Source: Notamacropus eugenii (Eukaryota > Chordata > Mammalia > Diprotodontia > Macropodidae). From it: a stretch of 64,000 bases of DNA. Location of the stretch: positions 212,280,116 to 212,344,115 of the forward strand of contig NC_092877.1 in the NCBI RefSeq assembly GCF_028372415.1. Direction: 5' to 3'. The position numbers and the translations under genes are program-made. The notes beneath the pieces were generated by a model. The model saw only the letters and a program-made list of their open reading frames with translations, did no database searches and was not told the origin of the DNA. Below are positions 1 through 10,249 of the stretch, one piece after another. Every line of letters begins with the position of its first letter. Positions within the stretch are counted from its first letter, which is position 1.

Positions 1-504
1 AATTAACAGTTGGTCAACACACAAGAGACCTAACCAGATATAGATTATAGAGAGAATGGAAATAATTTGGCTAATTAATTTTCATCAGGTCATAAGAGTA
101 GTACAGAAGATGCAACCACATCTCTGAATTCCTATCTCTTCCCATCTCTCTACTCCAAGGCTTCATTATGTTAATACTTCCTTGTATTACCCATGCAGGT
201 ATTTATTTAGGCAACTATTATACAACCTACCCTTTGGGAGTAATTGAACTCAGTCTAAGTATGTTAAGTAGTTTGTTATATAGTAGGTTAGGACCATAGG
301 TGGGGTGAGACTTTATTACTCTCAGACCTCTAGGGCCATTGTTTGCCAGTTGAGACAATGAGGGCTCTCAATCAATACAATATATTATTTATGATCAGAA
401 TGAACTGAAGGACAGAAAACCTGTATTTGGCCTCCTCAGTCCCATCCATCTTCCCCTTGGCTGCCAAAGAGAGCTTCCTATATAAAGAGCTGGTCAACAA
501 ACTT
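1..504. other. Intergenic sequence, no feature seen
   Basis: AT-rich sequence with no open frame longer than chance and no repeat that I recognise confidently. It precedes the first L2 copy. Confidence 0.5.
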
Positions 505-975
505 TAGTGACTCTTGATTATCTCCAGTATCAAATATAAAATCCTTTGCTTTTAAAGCACTTCATGACCAAGCCTTGCTCCTACTGTCTTCCCTCCTAGT
601 CTACTCATCTTTCATCTAATCACGTTGGAACTCTTGCTCTTTTCACAAAACCCTCCATCTCCCAATTTAGTGCCTTTCTGTGATTGTACCTCATCCTCTC
701 TCCTCTCCTGGCTTTACAGACTTCTTTCAAGACTCAGTTTAGATCCCACCTTCTGTAAGAGGCCTTTCCTGCTCCCCTCCCCCAGTGTCTTTCCTCTGAG
801 ATACCTTCCCACTTACATTGGTATGTACATAGTTACTTGCATGTTGTTTCCCCCCCTTAGAATTTGAACTTTTTGAGGTCGGGGACTGTATTTTGTGTTT
901 TTCTTTGTCTCCTCCATGCTTAGCACAAGTCATGATGTATAGTAAGCATTTAATAAATGCTTGTTTACTGACTGG
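505..975 (+). mobile_element. L2 LINE, 3' end of ORF2 and 3' UTR
   Basis: The order of L2 landmarks is intact: 'aaaatcctttgcttttaaagc', 'cttcatgacc', a CT-rich stretch, then 'ggtatgtacatagttacttg', 'agaatttgaactttttgagg' and the terminal 'agcatttaataaatgcttg' with 'actgactgg'. This is a 5'-truncated copy. The short open frames inside it are remnants or chance. Confidence 0.85.
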
Positions 976-1049
976 ATTCAGAAGGGTGAAAACAGTGAGC
1001 TGGGAGAGAAATATAGCTCCAAGTGTCTCCCCTCTTTACTGTGACTGGT

Positions 1050-1255
1050 TAAATGAAAGGAACTCTGGATAGCGCCTCTAAAAGCTCTGGGTTCAATCGT
1101 CCAGTCTTCTAGGTATTTCTATCTGTAGAATTCTGGCAGATCTTAGCCCTATATGTACTATGTGTTTCAAAGGGTGGTTGTGAGAATATGATGCAACTAT
1201 ATATATCTAAGTGCTTTATAAGTCTAAAATGTTACACTAAAGTCAACTATTATTC
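1050..1255 (+). mobile_element. MIR/THER-type SINE, degraded
   Basis: Shows the MIR order: 'ctctgggttcaat', then 'gggtggttgtgagaatatgatg', then 'aagtgctttataagtct'. Divergence is high, so the subfamily is not assigned. Confidence 0.6.
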
Positions 1256-1259
1256 CCGA

Positions 1260-2150
1260 CTCCCCAAAACTTTTATATTTTTTTCATAGCAACATTAAAA
1301 CCACATAAAATAGTCCATATTGTAGAAGGCTTCTATCCCATTTCCATTTTCCCTTGATTTTTTTCTTATTGTTTTATTTTTAAGCTCCAAACTTCCTGTC
1401 CACAACAGCAATTTTTTGTTTATTTTATTAATTTCCTCTTGTTCTATTCTGGAGTTTGTTTCTTTCTCTTAAGGTCTGCTTTTTAAAAAAAATCTGGCTT
1501 TAAATGTAAACTGCTGATTCTGCCAGTCTATTTGTTGTATGATAGCCTCTTTTCCAGGCAGTTCTACCTGAAGATCACTAGATGTGAGATGCGTATTATT
1601 CTTAACATTTTATAGCAGACAATGACATAAATACCACCCAAGAAGCCCTCCCAGACTCTATCCCTCAGAGGCTTTTAGATATGCTTATTTTTCAATTAAC
1701 AAAACAGTAGGGAGGTGGGGTTTTCTGGATTTTTTTTCTCTGCCTGGGGGTTCAGACATTAAACCAGGTAGGGGCAGATATGTGGGGGCCACCAAATCTC
1801 TTCCAAATTATAGAGCTGGAGTACCCAGAATGAAAGAGTAAAAAAAAAATGCCTTGTGACTTGAACCTTCTCTTTGTTTTCCAGTGGGGTGTATACAAGG
1901 GAGAGAAACTTGTTGATGGGGGAGGGGGGTTTAGGATGTGACATTATGGTCTGGAAGACCATCTGGAAGCTTCCAAGTACCAAATCCAGCTTACAATTCC
2001 CAATTTCCTGCTGTACACACCACCTGTGCTCTATGGTCTCTGCTGAGGGCTCATGGCAACCTAGAAAACTCCAGATCATTTAGGCCTTGTCTTCCCATGC
2101 ACCTTCCCCATAGCCAAGATGATTAGGCTGTCTGTCTGACAGGCTAAACA
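1260..2150. other. Intergenic sequence, no feature seen
   Basis: T-rich at the left and mixed at the right. The overlapping open frames on both strands near 1759-2126 have no recognisable domain, and I treat them as chance. Confidence 0.5.
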
Positions 2151-2420
2151 TCTGATCTTGCAGATGCTTTGTTCTTTGGAATGCCCTTCCTCCCAGAGTC
2201 TCCCAGAGAACTGAATCTCTTGATCTTCAAGGTTTCCACCTGGACTACTTAAGTGAGTAAAAATGATTAAAATGCTGCTGCTAGAGCTGGCTAGTTATTC
2301 AGTCAAGGAAAATTTACTAAACACTTGCTATATATAAGATATTGTGCTTGTATTCTTGGGATACAAAAGAAAGGGGGAAAAAAGTCTCTGGTTTCAAGGA
2401 GCCACATTCTAAATGAGGAA
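2150..2420. mobile_element. Two L2 fragments in opposite orientations
   Basis: Positions 2165-2250 read in L2 sense ('tgttctttggaatgcccttcc', 'ctcttgatcttcaaggtttcc'). Positions 2290-2410 read as the reverse complement of the L2 3' end ('aatttactaaacacttgc', 'gggatacaaaag', 'caaggagccacattctaa'). Both are short and diverged. Confidence 0.6.
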
Positions 2421-2454
2421 AAATCTTCATTTTATGCTTAGCAAAGTGCTTTCA

Positions 2455-2700
2455 TTGATTGAATTATACATTAGAGCTTAAAGGGACTTTAAAGGTCATC
2501 AAGTCTATTTTAAAGATGAAAGAGCTAAGGTCCCCCAAAAGTTGGGACTTGTGCAAGATCACACAGACAGTAAGTGGTAGAGCTGGTCCTCTGACTCCAC
2601 ATACAGTACTGGTTCCATCGCATCACCCTATTGCTAATAAGTTGTTCCTTATTCTCCTATCAAGTAGCTAACATCAACTGCACATATTATTGCCATGTTA
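2455..2700 (-). mobile_element. MIR-like SINE with extra conserved flank
   Basis: The reverse MIR core is present ('gatgaaagagctaaggtcccc', 'gcaagatcacacagacagtaagtgg', 'ctctgactcc'). The match to the copy at 4112-4335 continues past the MIR part into 'gtagctaacatcaa', so the repeat unit seems longer than a MIR. Confidence 0.6.
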
Positions 2701-2734
2701 CTACTAGTCCTGCACATAACTACATACAGCAAGT

Positions 2735-2930
2735 TATATGCGGTGTCAGTAGAAGATAATCATAGAGCAGGGTGGTGGTGGAATCAGGAAAGGTCTCCTG
2801 CAGAAAAAGAGTTTGGAACTAAGGCTTGAAGGAAGCCAGGCAAGCTAAAGAGTGTGAGGTGAGCATGGAGAGCATTCTAGGCATCAGTCTGTGCAAATAT
2901 ATGCAGCTGGGAGATGGAGGAGTGTCCCAT
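2735..2930 (-). mobile_element. L2 LINE fragment
   Basis: Reverse complement of the L2 region upstream of its 3' UTR: 'actaaggcttgaaggaagcc', 'gagcattctaggcatcag', then 'tgcaaatatatgcagctggg'. Confidence 0.65.
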
Positions 2931-2954
2931 GTTTGTTTTTCAATCACAATATAG

Positions 2955-3195
2955 GATATAGGTGAGTAGCCAGATGGTAGACCATTGGTCTGGAATCAAG
3001 AAGACTCATGTTCCTGAGTTCAAATCTGTCCTTAGACATTTACTATCTGTGTGACTCTGGGCAAGTCACTTAACCTTGTTTGCTTCAGCTTCCTCATCAG
3101 TAAAATGAGCTAGAGAAGTAAATGATAAACAATTCCAGTATCTTTGTCAAGGAAACCCTAAATGGGGTAAAAAATGATTGAATAACATAGGATAT
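2955..3195 (+). mobile_element. MAR1-type tRNA-headed SINE
   Basis: Full layout of a marsupial MAR1-like SINE: degraded head ('agatggtagaccattggtctgg'), 'gagttcaaatctgtccttag', 'gtgactctgggcaagtcactt', 'cctcatcagtaaaatgagct', then the tail body 'gtcaaggaaaccctaaatggggt'. Confidence 0.85.
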
Positions 3196-3213
3196 AGATA
3201 TATAAATGTGTGG

Positions 3214-3242
3214 TTCTTCTTTCCTTCCTTCCTTCCTTCCAT
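3214..3242. repeat. (TTCC)n microsatellite
   Basis: About five to six TTCC units, following the 3' end of the preceding SINE. Confidence 0.8.
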
Positions 3243-3244
3243 TT

Positions 3245-4110
3245 TTCTGAACTGGCCTGCTCACTCCTCTTTAAACAACCTGTGGACTTCCACTCTTGGG
3301 GCTCATCATATTGGTCCCAGACAGTATGGACAGACTTCAGTCAGGGCTTAGCTCAGAACTCCTCATCAGTCTCAACTTCCTCCAGGTACAGAGATTGCAA
3401 GTGTGTGTAGCTTTGGCTGGCTGGACAGCTGTATATTTCTACAGTTCTGTATGCTATACATGTGCTCAATGACCTTCTAAGGCACTGGTATACAGTTTTC
3501 AGAAAAGGGAATCAGATTAAATAGAAGTGAAAGACTGTAGTTACACATTCTCTCAAGCCAAATAAGTAACTCCCTTTCCTTTTCTATTTCTACTTCCCTC
3601 TGGCATCAGGTCCTGCTGCTTCTTCCTCCCCGCTCTGCTTTTTTGGCCCTGGGTAATTGAGCAGCAGGATGAAAATAAATTGAATTCCACTCTGGGCATT
3701 GGTTGGGGGTTTTTACTATGTTTCAGATTTGCTGAGATTAAGAAGAGAAAGTCATAAGCAGAAGGGAAGACTTTGGGCACTCTGCTGTACTTTTGACTTT
3801 TAATGTGCCATCTGACCCAGGATGGAACCAAATTACTGTTAAAGTAGCTTGAAGTTAGCCAAACATTTACTTTCCTGTGTCTGTGCTTGTCCATTTCCAG
3901 TTGCTTCAGCAATAGGCTACTCTATTCAGAGTAGGATGACTCCTCTTGCTATAAGTTACTAGAGAATTTTGGTCCCTGAGAAGCATGGGAAATAAATAGG
4001 TATTTTTAGGCATGGAAAGGAAAACATGAAAGGTGAGCCTGCCATAACTGGGGGAGAGAATCTTTCACAAAATGATACCTCACAAAGTTTTTGCAAGATG
4101 TTTTCACAGG
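3245..4110. other. Intergenic sequence, no feature seen
   Basis: No repeat landmark recognised. A 119-codon open frame on the minus strand (3553-3912) is lysine/serine-rich, has no domain or splice context and is judged a chance ORF. Confidence 0.5.
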
Positions 4111-4111
4111 T

Positions 4112-4335
4112 TGAATTATAGATTTACAGTTCAAAGGGATTTCTGTCTATTTTAAAGGTGAAGGAGCTAAGGTCCCCAAAAGTTAAGTGACTTGCTCAAG
4201 GTCATCCATCTAGTATGTGGTCTAGTTGGTCCTCTGACTCTAGATGTAATACATCATCCTGTCTCTAATAACCTGTCCTTCACAACCCTGTCAGGTAGCT
4301 AACATCAAGTGTAGATATCACCCCATTTTAAAGAT
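4112..4335 (-). mobile_element. MIR-like SINE, second copy of the 2455-2700 repeat
   Basis: Aligns by eye to 2455-2700 from 'ttgaattata' through 'gagctaaggtcccc' and 'tcctctgactc' to 'aggtagctaacatcaagt'. Both copies share sequence beyond the MIR core. Confidence 0.6.
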
Positions 4336-4789
4336 GATAAGAATGAAAACATCCCTTGCTTTAAAATGAGCATGCTAATAAAACATATACAACAGAATAA
4401 CAGTGCCCATTGTAAGTAATTGCAACCAGAACCTGGACCAGGGAGGGAAAGGTAAGCTGCATAACCCTAACCCTAAATGCACTTCCTAGGATGCAACATG
4501 CAGGGAGCATATGGATATTTTTCATATTACTTTGCATCTATTTTTAGTGCCATAAAATTCTATCTTCATCTAGGCATTTTGTGGTAAGTCACAGATTGAG
4601 CTATAGCAAAGTTTCAAAGTCTCTGTGGGACAGTATGGTACAATTCTCAAATAGTGGTCCTAGAGACAGTGGTATTTTTAGACTTTTCCTAGGGTAAACA
4701 AATGTTTTGACCTAGCTCTGAATGTGACACATACAAAACACATATTTAACTACTCATCAATATATCTTTAACAATCACAAAATACTTTC

Positions 4790-4960
4790 CAAATATCATC
4801 TGATAAAAAAAGTGTTAATGTACCCATTTTGGAGATCAAGAAACAGACTCAACAGTAAACTGAACTGGCAGATGAACCTGGATCCTCAGACCTGTACCAA
4901 GTCTAGCAACCAGACAATATGTGAACCAGAGAGGTGTGAACTCAAAAGTAAGAGCATCAG
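4790..4960 (-). mobile_element. MIR SINE fragment
   Basis: Diverged reverse MIR: 'aaatactttccaaatatcat', 'cccattttggagatcaagaaac', 'agatgaacctggatcctcagac'. Confidence 0.5.
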
Positions 4961-4977
4961 AGAAACCAGGGGAAAGA

Positions 4978-5215
4978 GGCAACATGATGTGGTGATAAAC
5001 ATTTGACCTTGCAATCAGAAGGTCTAAGTTTGAGTTCCAGTTTCACTACTTCTTAGGATAATCCACACATAAAGCAAGTCGCTTAGACTTTTTGAGCCTC
5101 AGTTCTCCTTATCGCTAAAATGTGGACAATAATATTTTGTAGCACTTACCTCATGGGACTGTTTTTAGGGAAATTCTTGTTTTAACCGTAAAACTATATA
5201 ATATAAGCCATCTTT
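4978..5215 (+). mobile_element. MIR SINE, nearly full length
   Basis: Sense MIR: 'aacatgatgtggtgataaac', 'caatcagaaggtctaagtttg', 'gagcctcagttctccttatc', 'acttacctcatgggactgttt'. Confidence 0.75.
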
Positions 5216-5261
5216 TTCCGTGCACAAATAGAAGGAATTTAATAGATCCAGAAGACAGGTA

Positions 5262-5480
5262 CAACAGTTTACAATTACACAGCTGTTTATAGTTTCCAAA
5301 GCACTTTTCTAATCTATCAGCTGTATTTCACTCATTTAGTTCTTACACCAACCCCATGAATAAATGCTTCTTTCCTTCTAGAAGGCAAGAGAGATATTAT
5401 TCATCAGATGATAGTGAAGAAAATATGGTTAAAAGTCTTGCCCAGTACTACAAATCTTGGGCTGAAAAGGCCCAATCTTC
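5262..5480 (-). mobile_element. MIR SINE, degraded
   Basis: Reverse MIR pattern: 'gtttccaaagcacttttctaa', 'tttagttcttacaccaacccc', 'gcccagtactacaaatcttgg'. The central part is poorly preserved. Confidence 0.5.
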
Positions 5481-5599
5481 TGTTTCCTAGGATTGTATCT
5501 TTTTTCTAGCCCATCAGTGTCATTCTTTGATGGCCTACACGGATTCAAACTTGTATTACATTCTCAGGCAGAGTTGTTAATCCTTACCAAAGAGGAATG

Positions 5600-5815
5600 G
5601 TTTGGGAGTTAAACCATTTCACTTAAAGAGTCAGGAAGACCTGTATTCAGATCTCACCTTAGACACATACTAGTTGGCCCTGAGCAAGTCACAAGGATAA
5701 CAGAAACATCTCCCTCATAGGGTTGCTGTGAGGTTTGAATGAAATAATGTATGTCAAGTGCTTGGCAGATCCTAAAGTGCCATGCATACACATACAAATA
5801 ACATAAATGTTAGCT
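5600..5815 (+). mobile_element. MIR/THER-type SINE
   Basis: Sense order: 'gagtcaggaagacctgtattc', 'ggccctgagcaagtcac', 'catagggttgctgtgaggttt', 'gtcaagtgcttggcag'. A short deletion joins the 'gcaagtcac' segment to the 3' portion. Confidence 0.7.
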
Positions 5816-5819
5816 GTAT

Positions 5820-5960
5820 TTATTTTCTGAGTGCAGATGAAGAAATTGAGTTCTGGAAAGGCTAAATGAGTTGTCTAAAATCATTTAGTCAAAAGCAGAG
5901 ACCTCAACCCAAGTCTTCGGACTCCAGATCTAGTGCTCTTTCTATGGTGCATCCATAATG
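5820..5960 (-). mobile_element. MIR SINE fragment
   Basis: Reverse MIR: 'gcagatgaagaaattgag', 'gagttgtctaaaatcattt', 'acccaagtcttcggactcc', 'agtgctctttctatggtgc'. Confidence 0.65.
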
Positions 5961-6095
5961 AAGACATATGGGGTTATTTGTACTAGTTCCATGGGAAGGA
6001 AGGATAATAGTGATGGTAATCATAACCCATTTCATATAGCGCTTTATGCTTTACGCACATTTTCTCATGTGATTCTGCCATCAATCCAGTAGTGA

Positions 6096-6412
6096 GGTTT
6101 CTAGGGGGGATAGAGCACTAGACTTGGAATAGGGAAAATCTAAATTAATCTCTTTCCTGACAGAAAATTTCTGACTGTGCGACCCTCGGCAAGTCCTTTA
6201 AACTATCTTGGAGTCATCTTTCTTATCTGTACAATGAAAAGGTTAGATTCAATGGCCTCAAGTTTCCTTTTAGCTCTAAAGATATGATCCTATATGTAAG
6301 TGCTGGAGAAGAAAATGGCAAACCACTCCAGTATCTCTGCCATGAAAACTCCAAATGGGGTCATGAAGAGTCACACAGCATTGAAAAGCGACCAAACAAC
6401 AGTTCAGTGCTG
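6096..6412 (+). mobile_element. MAR1-type tRNA-headed SINE
   Basis: Head 'gggatagagcactagacttgg', middle 'gtgcgaccctcggcaagtcc', body 'gaaaatggcaaaccactcc' and 'aactccaaatggggtcatgaa', then 'gaccaaacaacag'. A 65-codon open frame inside it is incidental. Confidence 0.85.
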
Positions 6413-6414
6413 CC

Positions 6415-8045
6415 ATTAGGATTATTATTTCATTTTCTCAGATGGTGCAAGTCTAGGAAAGATTACTGGACTTACTAGTCAGCTAATGTTAAAAGTGAGA
6501 GGGAATATCAACCCGAATTCATGGTTAACCACAAAACCATATATTATACTTAGCCATTTTTTTATAGTCCTCAAACATTCTCTTCTAATGTAGTGTGGTA
6601 TTTTCTTTTTTAGGCCAAAAAAAAAAGAATCCTAAAAAGTCCTTCCTTGTTAATCCTTTTTTTTTTTTTTTTTTTTGCCATTCACCTCTTTTGAGAATGT
6701 ACACCAAAGCTACTTTAGGGGTCATAAATCTGGGGCCACTTTTTTGTATAATGTAAGCATAAAGAGTGCCATCAATGACTTGGACTGGCAAAATTCAAAT
6801 TCCTAGCTACATATAGGCCCTGATTAGTGCAACTAATGAGTTCCATGAAATGGTTGCATGTATTCAGATACATATTATTCAAAGTTACAATTACGTAAAA
6901 CATGGTAATTGGTTCCAACCCACTAGAAAAGAGGTGTGAATTCAAATAATGTAGCCACATCACAGGATTCATTATTCATACTAATCAGGACCTAGATGTA
7001 CTCAGATTCAAGTAAAATGGAAAAAGGGGAATGGATTTTAATATCAAAATTTTAGTCAATCCTGAAAAACCCACAGTTATTTTTTTTAGCCAAAGCCAGA
7101 TTTTGCTTTGCTACCAAAACTTATGTGAAACAGAGCTAAAATTAAAATATTGAGAAATTAGGCCAAACTGGTGGTTTGCAGCAACATGTGGGGCTATAAT
7201 TATTATAAAAGGGCAGAGAGACATTCTATCTCTTTTGAGAGAAATGGATTTTGAAAATTCCTTCAAGTATGCAGAGTTTCTCTTTAAATTTAATAATTTC
7301 CCAAACACTGAAGCCTTTCCCCATAAATCTAATTATGATGGCTTAACTTCTACATAGTTGATTCTGACCTTCTTAAAACCAAACTGAAGTCAAATATGGA
7401 GTGGAAAAAGTACAAAACTAAGTTCAAATCATAAGCCTAATTCAGGAGAATATAATTGGAAGGAAAGAGAGGAGAAGAAATATGATAACAAGAAAGGTAT
7501 TTGGGGCTGGAGAAGGGTTGTGATTAAAAGAAACATCACATATCCTGAGTTGTGATATGTAAGACGGGGTTGGACATTGTGTGACTTCAGAGGTTAAAAT
7601 GACCAATGAATGGAAATTACTGGGAAGCAATTCCTGGCTCAATTTAAGGAATAAACATTCTTATAATTAGTACTGTCCAAAATTACAATGGACTGGCTGT
7701 CTCACAAAGCATTGTGTATGCATGTGTGCAGAAAGAGCAAAAAACGTTTTTTCTAGAATGATCTTGACCAAGAATATCTTGACCAATTCTGAAGAAATAC
7801 TAAAGAAAATAGAAGGTGGGGAGAAGGAGCTGGACAAAAGATCTTAATTTTGGTTTGCTTAAATATTGTGTGTACTCAACCTACCGATTTTTATGATATG
7901 CCCAGACAAGTAAAGTAAAAAAAAAAAAATTAACTTCCTTAAAGATAGTTACCTTGTGTAACCTTAATTATTTCTCAACTAAGGCAGAGTTCAGTATCTC
8001 AGGGATGCTTTTATCACTTCACCTAGCTCTAACGTCACAGGACCG
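6415..8045. other. Intergenic sequence with a poly-T tract
   Basis: Positions 6656-6676 are an uninterrupted T run, possibly the poly-A tail of an element inserted on the minus strand, but no body is recognisable. The rest is AT-rich. Minus-strand open frames of 65-68 codons here look random. Confidence 0.5.
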
Positions 8046-8047
8046 TA

Positions 8048-8160
8048 GTTTTAGAGATGGAAAGTATTTTTTTTACAGATGAGGAAACTGAGTCCCCAAG
8101 AAGTGGGGGTGACTGCCTCAAGGTCACACAGTTAGTAAGCAACAGAACTGAGGACTGCCT
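8048..8160 (-). mobile_element. MIR SINE fragment
   Basis: Reverse MIR core: 'cagatgaggaaactgagtcc', 'ctcaaggtcacacagttagtaag', followed by 'agaactgagg'. Confidence 0.75.
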
Positions 8161-9658
8161 TTCAAAGAACAGAACAAAAACTGGGCATGCGTACTTTCTT
8201 TGATTTTCTTTCTTATTTTAGTGAATTCAGTATCTCTGTAACTTCCCCTCAAAATCAGGTACAAAAAAAACCTGAAGAGGAAATAGTCATCATCCAGTCT
8301 CCTGCATGTATTTAGGTGAAAAAACTCTTTTCTTCCCTTCAACTATTTGTTACTCCCAGCCACGTGGCTCACACCCTAGTCTCTTGGCAAGTGTTTGGGG
8401 CATGCCTACTCCAAAGGAAAATGATGGCCCTTGGCTATGTTTTTAATTCCTTGCTGTAGACCGTTTAACAGCCAAAGCCGAGTCCTTCCCTAGGTAGTTG
8501 CAGGGTAACACCAGCAGGGAAAAACTGAGAGGTGAGAAGTAAGCACATATAAAACAAACTTCCAGGGCAGTGCTGGGAGACTTGGGAGTGGGTGCAGACT
8601 CCTCCAACCATGAGCAGCTTTTTTGGTCAGATACCTGCAGTTTATAACTCTATGGCGCCATAATTAAAACAGAGAAAAGGACCCGAGTACTTACAGCGTG
8701 TGCCCTCTCAGCTAGCACTAGGATCAGCACGAACAGCGGCACACACCTACACGACAGAAGGTGGGACAAAGACACAGTTTTTGAAAAGCAATTCTCAAAA
8801 GTGAACACATCTAAGTCCAACAGAGAGAGGGCAGGGGAAAAAGGTCTTACCGCCGAAGGGGCACTCGGGAAGTTGGGTCCATTGTGCTGCCCATTCTCCC
8901 AACAGGTACTGCCCCTCCGAGCCCCGGAACTCCGACCCCTGGGCCACCGGAGCAGCCCCGGGCTCTCAGGAACGGCGAGCCCTTTTAGCCTAGAAGCAGA
9001 GACCAGACAGACAACAAAGAGGTTGACATCTCGGTTTCTTTTCTCTCCTCCCTACCTGGCATTCGTGCAAAGGGAGAAGTAGGGCTGGCAGCCCACAATG
9101 ACGGCGCCTCTCCATCCCCTCCTGCATGGGGTTTTCCAGGAACTGGGACTTGGATTTCCCTCTTTAGGTGAGAACTACGGCAGTGAAGGGGAGAAGCCCT
9201 TTAATCTTAGGCAGCAAGGTCTCCTACGGACCCAAACAAATCTCCCTTTCTCTTTCCCAGCCCAAACTCGGAGAGAGGTCCATCAGAGTCTGCCCCGGGC
9301 TCCTGGTTCCCTTCAACCTCTCCGCGGGGCCACACTCACCTTTCCAGACCAGGACTCAGGGGCTGGTGGGTGCAGGCATTTCCCTTTTCAGAACTGAGTC
9401 TCCCAGTGGAAGTGGCAGGCAAAAGCCAGAGGTACACAAATACAGGGAGTGCGCTCTCCTCTCCCCACCCCCTCCTCCGCCTCTCCTCTCCTCTTTCCCT
9501 GAGGTCCCTCCCCTACTCGCCAAATCCTGGCCTGAGAAGGTCGGACAGGGAGAACTCCCAGCTCCGTGGGTCTGACCCGGGGATCGGAGCAGGGGCGCCG
9601 GGGTGGCTGAGGAAGCTGAAAACTTGAACACGATCGGGACGCCGACTTCTTTACTTAC

Positions 9659-9790
9659 CAGCATAAGCTCTCTGTCCTCCCTCTGACTGTCTCTTCCTCT
9701 CTCCCCCTCTCTTACACGCACAGAGTAGGGTCCTCCCATTTGAAACGCCGCCCGCGCACTCCAAAGGGGAGGGAACAGCGCCAACAAATT
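9659..9790 (-). ncRNA. Candidate first exon of a divergent transcript
   Basis: On the minus strand, 'cttatgctg' is followed by the near-consensus donor gtaagtaa, with the last exon base at 9659. It lies in the CpG island about 370 bases upstream of the plus-strand start codon. That placement suits a divergent promoter-associated lncRNA. The 5' boundary given is arbitrary. The minus-strand open frame through here (9356-9787) runs straight across the donor and has a biased, low-complexity composition, so I do not call it coding. No second exon was identified. Confidence 0.35.
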
Positions 9791-9860
9791 AGGGGAGCTA
9801 CGCGATCAGCTCTAAGTCTGACTCTGGAGGAGGTGGCGCAGAGCAGAAGCGCCGGGGACG

Positions 9861-9896
9861 ATGTCGAGTGAGCACGCACCGGCTCCCCGAGAGTGA
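9861..9896 (+). promoter_or_regulatory. Upstream ORF in the 5' leader
   Basis: An ATG at 9861 opens a 12-codon frame, including its stop, that ends at 9896. This is 131 bases before the main ATG and not overlapping it. If transcription starts upstream of 9861, as the CpG island extent allows, this uORF could reduce initiation at the signal-peptide ATG. The transcription start is unknown, so inclusion in the mRNA is inferred. Confidence 0.4.
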
Positions 9897-10027
9897 ACGC
9901 GCCGGCCTCCCCGCCCAGGGACCCCGCGGCACAGCCGGCTAGGAAGCAGCGCCTCGCCCGCGGGGGGCGGGTGCCGAGTCCGAGCTGACCAGTCCGCTCC
10001 CGGTGCTAGCCCGGGCGTCGGAGGAGG

Positions 10028-10108
10028 ATGAGTCCGCGGCCGGTTGTTTGGCTGCTGCTGCTGGCTGCCCTCCTGCTCAACGAGGAGCGGAGCAGAGCGG
10101 CTGCAAAG
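10028..10108 (+). CDS. First coding exon: signal peptide of an unidentified secreted or membrane protein
   Basis: The ATG at 10028 (A at -3) opens 27 codons, starting MSPRPVVWLLLLAALLL and ending NEERSRAAAK. This is a classic signal peptide: short n-region with Arg4, a Leu/Ala hydrophobic core, then a polar stretch. Cleavage is plausible after one of the small Ala residues at 24-26. The exon ends at AAG|gtgagt (donor GT at 10109-10110), a strong 5' splice site, and it ends in phase 0. It sits in the CpG island with a GC-rich leader. I do not recognise the protein from this peptide alone, because signal peptides are poorly conserved. Reading on through the donor gives a proline-rich frame that I regard as intronic read-through. 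No definite second exon was found downstream, so the first intron probably exceeds 54 kb. Confidence 0.75.
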
Positions 10109-10249
10109 GTGAGTGCTGTGCAGGCGACTCCCCCGTGGCCCCGCAGCCCCTCCTGCTCGCCCGCACCCCGGCCCCTGCCGCCCAGTCTCTTTGTCCGCTT
10201 CCCTCTTTTGGCTGATTTCGGGCCGGGAGCCCTCAGATCGCTGACTCGG

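Noticed and set aside
3553..3912. 119-codon minus-strand open frame
   Set aside because: No domain, no promoter or splice context, and a length possible by chance.
4461..4477. Telomere-like 'ccctaaccctaa'
   Set aside because: Only two units; too short to call an interstitial telomeric repeat.
6656..6676. Poly-T run as evidence of a processed pseudogene
   Set aside because: No recognisable gene-derived sequence lies next to it.
9356..9787. 143-codon minus-strand open frame in the CpG island
   Set aside because: GC-rich sequence has few stops. The protein is low-complexity (Gly/Arg/Glu/Pro/Ser runs) and the frame runs through a strong splice donor, so it is not credible as a CDS.
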